Notes under the pieces: generated by a model
Told to the model about the DNA's origin: nothing
Seen by the model: only the letters and a program-made list of their open reading frames with translations
Database searches by the model: none
Position numbers and translations under genes: made by a program
Part shown: in pieces, positions 21,166 through 25,069 of the stretch
How positions within the stretch are numbered: the stretch's first letter is position 1
How the letters are laid out: the number at the start of each line of letters is the position of its first letter
Source of the DNA: a virus
IMG/VR virus record: IMGVR_UViG_3300001979_000004
Span: 1-25,069 of that record
Direction: 5' to 3' (one strand)
DNA length: 25,069 bases

Positions 21166-22002
21166 TCAAAGCAGTGATGCAAAGCGGCTGACATCCCTGG
21201 GAACAAGCAAGATGAGAATGCGACCTATGACCTCATCTGACAGTGACCTAGCCCCCTTGAATTTTAATATAGACCACGCGATTAGAATTACGAAATCATG
21301 ACCTCTACAAAACAGGCGTGGATCACCATCAAATTTCCCCCCCCATTCTAGCGCACTCTTCCATATTTCATCGATCCGATCGGCTGCTTTACTGTTAATT
21401 AGTGTGCGCTGCACGTATGTCTTATAGTCAAGTGCAACGGCTCCATCTTTTACCGAAAGATACCTTTCGAAATCGATATAATCTAGATCCAGCTTTGCAT
21501 TCCGAGCAGCGGTGCGAAGAGCAAATAACATCTTTAAGGTACTGCGGAAACTTGCATAGAAACGCTCCCAGTTTTTCACCTTCGCTTTCCCTGCATTGTT
21601 CACCAGCTCGCCAACGAAAACCTCTTCAAAGAAATATGTCTCGATATCACAAAATTCTGTCCAGAGCAGACCATTGCCTACCTCTAGCTCCCCAAGCCAA
21701 TGATCGACATCTCTGTCGACTACAAATCTCACGTTCTCCCTCTGATTTACCTGCGAAAGCTCTCGGCAGAGAATAATAAGCTTTTGCTTATTGCCACTCG
21801 TGAGCTTATGATCTTCAAATAATTTCTTATCAATTTGGACGACGTCGGCAGTATAGATCGCCCTTTTTTCAGTAGAACCATGCTCATATGCGCAAGCTAA
21901 GATGTCTTTATCAAACTGCCCTTCGACAAACACGTCGGTTAAGGTAGGTTCGAGTTCGTATCGTGTGCGCAGCTCATCAATAGTCCATCGAGGCATCTCC
22001 AT
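21166..22002 (-). CDS. ariB: DUF4435/TOPRIM-like protein, AriB of a PARIS-like defence system
   Basis: This 278-residue protein has the TOPRIM-type features of DUF4435: VFVEGQFDKDIL with Glu27 and Asp31/33 near the start, and FVVDRDVDHWLG with Asp96/98/100, the acidic metal-binding residues. A further acidic FCDIETYFFEEVF segment is typical. In PARIS, AriB is the effector: released from AriA when a phage anti-restriction protein is sensed, it cuts tRNA (reported for Escherichia coli tRNA-Lys) and stops growth. The ATG overlaps the ATPase stop (TGATG), so the pair is coupled. It is clearly A/T-richer than the surrounding phage genes, fitting separate acquisition. The rest of the molecule is not strongly diagnostic, and OLD-like systems use different nucleases. 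Confidence 0.78.
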   Translation of the reverse strand: MEMPRWTIDELRTRYELEPTLTDVFVEGQFDKDILACAYEHGSTEKRAIYTADVVQIDKKLFEDHKLTSGNKQKLIILCRELSQVNQRENVRFVVDRDVDHWLGELEVGNGLLWTEFCDIETYFFEEVFVGELVNNAGKAKVKNWERFYASFRSTLKMLFALRTAARNAKLDLDYIDFERYLSVKDGAVALDYKTYVQRTLINSKAADRIDEIWKSALEWGGKFDGDPRLFCRGHDFVILIAWSILKFKGARSLSDEVIGRILILLVPRDVSRFASLL

Positions 22003-23459
22003 CAGTAATTATTCTCCAACTTCACAACCTTATCGCGATGCTGGGAAATCAGCTCCAGAGAATGCGAAGCCAAGATAAACTGGATATCTGACCCCGACGT
22101 GATCTCCGTTAGGGACTGCAATAATTGTCGTTGCCATTTAACATTGAGAGAAATTTCGGGTTCATCGATCATAAATACGCTCGGTCGGTCGCGCGCAGTA
22201 AGAGCATAGCAAAACATCAGTATAAGCTGCTGCTCACCCGATGAAAGCTGGGAAGGCTCAAGTTTTTTAGTCGTTGTTACTATAGAAAACCCTTGAGTTA
22301 ATTTATAAATAATTTTCTTTCCGGTCAAAAACGTATTTATATTCTTAACGAATCTATCCAGTATATCGTATATTTGGGTTAACGCATCCAACCTCGACGA
22401 CACGCTCTGAATGTACGGCTTGATCAGCTCCGCCGAGAGCTCTCGTTGCTCGTTCGAATTGGACCGAAGTGACGCTTTAAATGCCTCCATGTCCAAGGCA
22501 GTCGCTAACTCATACTCCTCCATTTGGCGGGTTCGAAGTTCAATGTTTTCAAGCTTGTCAATGAGGGTTTCGAAAACGCTAGGCGATTTCGGCGAGCTTC
22601 CTTGATTATAATCACTCGAAAGGTGATGCAAAACGTCGACATAAACAGAATGAACGTTTGTCGACCCTTGGTTGGTGCTCAGAACGGCGCGGCGCTGAAC
22701 CCAGCGAGAAGCAGATACCATAGCTTGCGTTAGCGCAATCTCCCGCGCTCTGTTCACGAGATCATTTATACGCTTTGGCTCGTTATGTGTAATCGCACGC
22801 CGTAACTCCAATTCGTCGCTCGCATCGGCGACGGCATCACTATCAAGCCGTCGCTCAGCATTCACATAAAACATCGTTGGCGCAAGCTCGCTCAGGAGCT
22901 GAATGTAAGCTCGTTCACCCCGCTTGACGCCATCACTTGGTGCCCGGGACGCTGATAATTCGTCAGTTATCAATTGAAGGGCGCGCGGCGAAATCCTATT
23001 CGGATCAAAACCTTTTTCATTAAGGTATAGTGTAATTTCATTACTAGTAAGGCCGTCTGTCGCCGCAGAATTAAGATACCAATTCAACTCTTCGGTGCGG
23101 CCCTGATTATACAGCCACTCACTCAGTAACTGTCCGTCTCTTTCGATGGTCAACTTCATTGGCCCAGACGAGTAATCACCTTCCTCTGATAGGGACAGTC
23201 GCTCCGCTCTGAAGAGAACACCTGTGCTAAGCTTTACGGATAGCAGCCGAAACGCAACGGCTTTAAGAGCACTTCGATGGCTGCGATTGGTCCCAGCGGA
23301 TAGTAGATGAAATGCGAGACGGAGAATTGTGCTTTTTCCTACCCCATTATCACCATATAGTATGGCCGCGTTCGAAAAGTCACTTCGAGCGGGCAATTCA
23401 TATGAAAACTGATTAAATAAGTTCTGTACTGCTATTTGTGTTATGATGCTTTGACTCAT
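22002..23459 (-). CDS. ariA: ABC-type (SMC-like) ATPase, AriA of a PARIS-like defence system
   Basis: This 485-residue ATPase has all expected ABC/SMC motifs: Walker A GDNGVGKST at 36-44, signature LSSGEQQ at 405-411, Walker B VFMIDEPE at 428-435 and an H-loop (ASHS) at 464-467. The middle holds helices and a conserved RRLDSDAVADASDE stretch and lacks the long coiled coils of true SMC proteins. In PARIS, AriA assembles into a multimer that holds the DUF4435 partner and senses phage anti-restriction proteins such as Ocr. It begins after AGGAGG at five bases, a strong site. A possible promoter lies at 23483-23510. Together with ariB, this is a self-contained unit inserted between the excisionase and integrase genes, the usual cargo position. 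Confidence 0.8.
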   Translation of the reverse strand: MSQSIITQIAVQNLFNQFSYELPARSDFSNAAILYGDNGVGKSTILRLAFHLLSAGTNRSHRSALKAVAFRLLSVKLSTGVLFRAERLSLSEEGDYSSGPMKLTIERDGQLLSEWLYNQGRTEELNWYLNSAATDGLTSNEITLYLNEKGFDPNRISPRALQLITDELSASRAPSDGVKRGERAYIQLLSELAPTMFYVNAERRLDSDAVADASDELELRRAITHNEPKRINDLVNRAREIALTQAMVSASRWVQRRAVLSTNQGSTNVHSVYVDVLHHLSSDYNQGSSPKSPSVFETLIDKLENIELRTRQMEEYELATALDMEAFKASLRSNSNEQRELSAELIKPYIQSVSSRLDALTQIYDILDRFVKNINTFLTGKKIIYKLTQGFSIVTTTKKLEPSQLSSGEQQLILMFCYALTARDRPSVFMIDEPEISLNVKWQRQLLQSLTEITSGSDIQFILASHSLELISQHRDKVVKLENNY

Positions 23460-23482
23460 CCGCCCCTCCTAAAACACAACCC

Positions 23483-23510
23483 AAGATATCTTTTTACTTC
23501 GATAGAGCAA
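23483..23510 (-). promoter_or_regulatory. Possible promoter of the defence pair
   Basis: On the minus strand, TTGCTC (23510-23505), a 16-base spacer and TATCTT (23488-23483) make a plausible sigma-70-type promoter, 23 bases before the ATPase start with its AGGAGG. It is the best candidate in the 118 bases between the integrase and ATPase genes. It would allow expression in the lysogen, independent of phage regulators. Confidence 0.4.
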
Positions 23511-23577
23511 GTCTCCTTGCACGCGAGCTTTGTCGAAACATCTCGGCGATGTGACTGAAGTAGAATGGCAAACTCTG

Positions 23578-24810
23578 CTAATCGCAAACCATCATTCCGA
23601 AAATTTCGCGAGAAACCTTTTCAGCAGCTGCGATCAGTACGCTATCGAGGTGATGAACATATCGTTGCGTGACATTGCCAGCCGCATGCCCCAAGAGCGC
23701 TGAAATGGTGATCTCGGTAAATCCGAGATCACCCGCCACACTGGCATAAGAATGTCGTAGCGTGTGCGATGTCACGCCTTCTAGCCCGGCACGTTCCGTC
23801 AATCGGTCAAGCGCATCGTCCAATGCAGTATAGTGGCCGTTCTCGCTTCGTGGCCCAGGCAACACGAATGGATTTTCGCCCTCCCGCGAAACGCAATCAA
23901 GCACGTCAAAGACGACGCTTCCAACGGGACGAATAGAAGCATCCTCTTTGGAATCAGCGAGCCTTAGACAGCTTCCTGCCTTATCAAGCTCAGACCACAT
24001 CAGGCCCGCAATCTCGCTCAAACGAAATCCGGTCAGTAGAAACAGTTTAGTGCCGACAACGCCTTGCCACAGTTCGTCGTCCGCAGTTTCAAGAACCTTT
24101 CCGAGCGCCCGATACTCCTTCGGAGTGAGTCGTCGCGTGCGCTTGCCAACTGCTGGCTTTTTAATGCCGCGTGCGGGATTGGCCGGGATGATCCCTTCAG
24201 AAACGGCATAGGTGAGGATAGCACTAAGAAGGGTTACCGCTTGCGATGCGGTTCCTGCCCCGCCAGTGACAACCGCCCTTCCCCGGAGCTTTCCCGTTTT
24301 CTCGTCCGCTGCTGTCTTGCCTGTCGTCACATCACGCATCATTTTGATGGCATCAGCAGTTGTCAGTTCCTGCACAAGCCGATTGCCTATCAGCGGGATG
24401 ATATGGCGGTTTGCCCGCCCCTTATCAACGTACAAGGTTGACGACTTTTTCGGCTTCCCGCGCTTGCCGAATACAAGCCCCTTATCAGCCGCCTCGAAAT
24501 ACATCTCGCAAAGCTCTTTGACCGTAAGCGCCTTGCGCCGTGTCGAACGGTCAAGCTGCGGGTCATCCCCGCGAGCCACGTCACCTAGAACGCCCTTCGC
24601 TTCCTTACGAGCTTCTTCGACGGTCAACGGGCCGTGTGCGCCGATCTTGAATCGGCGGGTCTGCTTGCCGGCACGATACTGTGCGACGTAGGTCTTGCGA
24701 CCGCTAGGCCAGACCCGGACGCCGAAGCCCGGCAACTCGTCATCCCACTCAAAATAGTCTTTGTCGCGCACCTGCAGGGCGTCTATCATTCTCTTCGTCA
24801 GTTTCGCCAA
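23578..24810 (-). CDS. int: Tyrosine-family integrase (DUF4102 arm-binding type)
   Basis: I prefer TTG 24810 (protein MAKLTKRMIDALQ..., 410 residues), because GAGG lies about eight bases upstream and the family normally starts in this way; ATG 24840 or 24861 would add leader residues. Residues 1-90 are the DUF4102 arm-binding domain (LPGFGVRVWPSGRKTYVAQYRAG). Catalytic residues, numbered from TTG, are Arg263 (TGFRLSEI), Lys288, His349 and Arg352 (HTLRH), His375 (LLGHA) and Tyr384 (TQRYVHH), all present. The enzyme exchanges phage and host DNA at the tRNA site nearby. It is transcribed away from the attachment site. Repeats AGGAAGCA near its start may be its arm-type sites. Confidence 0.95.
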   Translation of the reverse strand: MAKLTKRMIDALQVRDKDYFEWDDELPGFGVRVWPSGRKTYVAQYRAGKQTRRFKIGAHGPLTVEEARKEAKGVLGDVARGDDPQLDRSTRRKALTVKELCEMYFEAADKGLVFGKRGKPKKSSTLYVDKGRANRHIIPLIGNRLVQELTTADAIKMMRDVTTGKTAADEKTGKLRGRAVVTGGAGTASQAVTLLSAILTYAVSEGIIPANPARGIKKPAVGKRTRRLTPKEYRALGKVLETADDELWQGVVGTKLFLLTGFRLSEIAGLMWSELDKAGSCLRLADSKEDASIRPVGSVVFDVLDCVSREGENPFVLPGPRSENGHYTALDDALDRLTERAGLEGVTSHTLRHSYASVAGDLGFTEITISALLGHAAGNVTQRYVHHLDSVLIAAAEKVSREIFGMMVCD

Positions 24811-24831
24811 GCCAGCAACCTCACCCGTTAC

Positions 24832-24957
24832 AGGAAGCATATAGGAAGCAGAAGGAAGCAAATCGCGGTAAATTTGATCCAGACCGTTGTAATTGCGGAA
24901 AGAGCTTACCGCTTGATCTGGATAGCAAAATCAAAATGGAGTAAACAAGAGGAAGCA
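24832..24957. repeat. Four AGGAAGCA repeats near the attachment site, possible integrase arm sites
   Basis: AGGAAGCA occurs at 24832-24839, 24843-24850, 24853-24860 and 24950-24957. The first three are spaced 10-11 bases, one helical turn, which is typical for integrase arm-type sites. They partly overlap the extended N-terminal frame of the integrase, a further argument for the TTG 24810 start. The interval 24861-24949 holds no gene. Confidence 0.55.
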
Positions 24958-24975
24958 GCGGAAAATCGTTCACAC

Positions 24976-25022
24976 CTGCCTTCCGATTCCAAAGGTCACA
25001 GGTTCGAATCCTGTCGGGTGCG
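24976..25022 (+). other. Attachment-site remnant: 3' part of a tRNA gene, most like tRNA-Arg(CCG)
   Basis: The 3' half of a tRNA is clear: variable loop AGGTC (24993-24997), T-stem/loop ACAGG-TTCGAAT-CCTGT (24998-25014), acceptor strand CGGGTGC (25015-25021) and discriminator G. The 7 bases before the degenerate stem read TTCCGAT (24981-24987), with CCG in the anticodon position, and CTGCC just before. The acceptor strand fits Arg tRNAs of this group. No D-arm or 5' acceptor strand (GCACCCG) occurs here, and bases 24988-24992 do not pair with 24976-24980, so it is not a functional gene. In the common arrangement the intact tRNA lies at the other end of the prophage, outside the left edge. No CCA follows. 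Confidence 0.72.
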
Positions 25023-25069
25023 GTTCCGATCTTACTGAAATCATTGAGCTTTCTCTTTATTCTGCTGAT
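25023..25069. other. Probable host chromosome beyond the attachment site
   Basis: The last 47 bases follow the tRNA fragment, have no gene visible, and include a T-rich run (CTTTCTCTTTATT) that could be the terminator region of the original tRNA gene. Called host DNA only because it lies beyond the tRNA-type attachment remnant. Confidence 0.5.

Noticed and set aside
24634-25038. + strand frame across the integrase start and tRNA fragment
   Set aside because: It crosses the attachment site and opposes the integrase frame; no ribosome site or family.
1-25069. CRISPR array, insertion sequence or complete RNA gene
   Set aside because: No regularly spaced repeats with spacers, no transposase with terminal repeats and no complete tRNA or rRNA were seen. 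The transposase-like helix-turn-helix at 12411-12545 is part of the terminase small subunit.

Overview
The window holds the right-hand part of a temperate tailed-phage prophage, from inside its tail genes (position 1) to its integrase and attachment site near 24.8-25.0 kb. The last 50 bases or so look like bacterial chromosome. Gene style suggests an alphaproteobacterial host, probably Hyphomicrobiales (Rhizobium/Brucella/Ochrobactrum relatives): GC-rich coding, dense ATGA-type overlaps, DUF4102-type integrase, DUF2190 protein. The genus cannot be fixed from the sequence. The phage is a chimera, with a lambda-like packaging and head set (Nu1/GpA-type terminase, gpW joiner, lambda-type portal, FII-like joiner) and a P2-like contractile-tail baseplate (V, W, J, I). 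A myovirus is therefore expected.

Layout, right to left as most genes are transcribed. (a) 24976-25022 is the 3' part of a tRNA gene, most like tRNA-Arg(CCG), and serves as the attachment-site remnant. Next to it are AGGAAGCA repeats and a tyrosine integrase that probably starts at TTG 24810. (b) 21166-23459 is an A/T-richer cargo of two coupled genes, an ABC-type ATPase and a DUF4435/TOPRIM-like protein. This matches the AriA/AriB pair of the PARIS anti-phage defence system. (c) 20229-21041 is a short rightward operon ending in an excisionase-like DNA-binding protein. (d) 19.0-20.15 kb is the immunity region: two XRE-type regulators in opposite directions and two families of operator-like repeats. 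(e) 14175-19007 is a leftward early operon joined by start/stop overlaps: CII-like regulator, small wHTH-like protein, adenine methyltransferase, three unknowns and a replication-initiator-like protein. It ends with a phage NusG/RfaH-like antiterminator. (f) A strong intrinsic terminator at 13307-13331 separates the NusG-like gene from the late operon. (g) 1-13279 is the leftward late operon: gpZ-like tail protein, a possible cos site, terminase, portal, protease, capsid, decoration protein, connectors and baseplate.

Two genes on the + strand interrupt the late operon (2773-3195 and 7307-7684). They look like morons, cargo genes that may be expressed from the prophage. The second lies between prohead protease and major capsid genes, which in many related phages are a single fused gene. 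The capsid reading frame here also has an N-terminal signal-peptide-like segment, which is unexpected for a capsid protein.

The features most worth following up are the PARIS-like pair, the NusG-like gene with its terminator, the interrupted protease/capsid locus, the two operator families and the attachment site. Lysis, tail sheath/tube and tail fibre genes are not in the window and presumably lie to its left.
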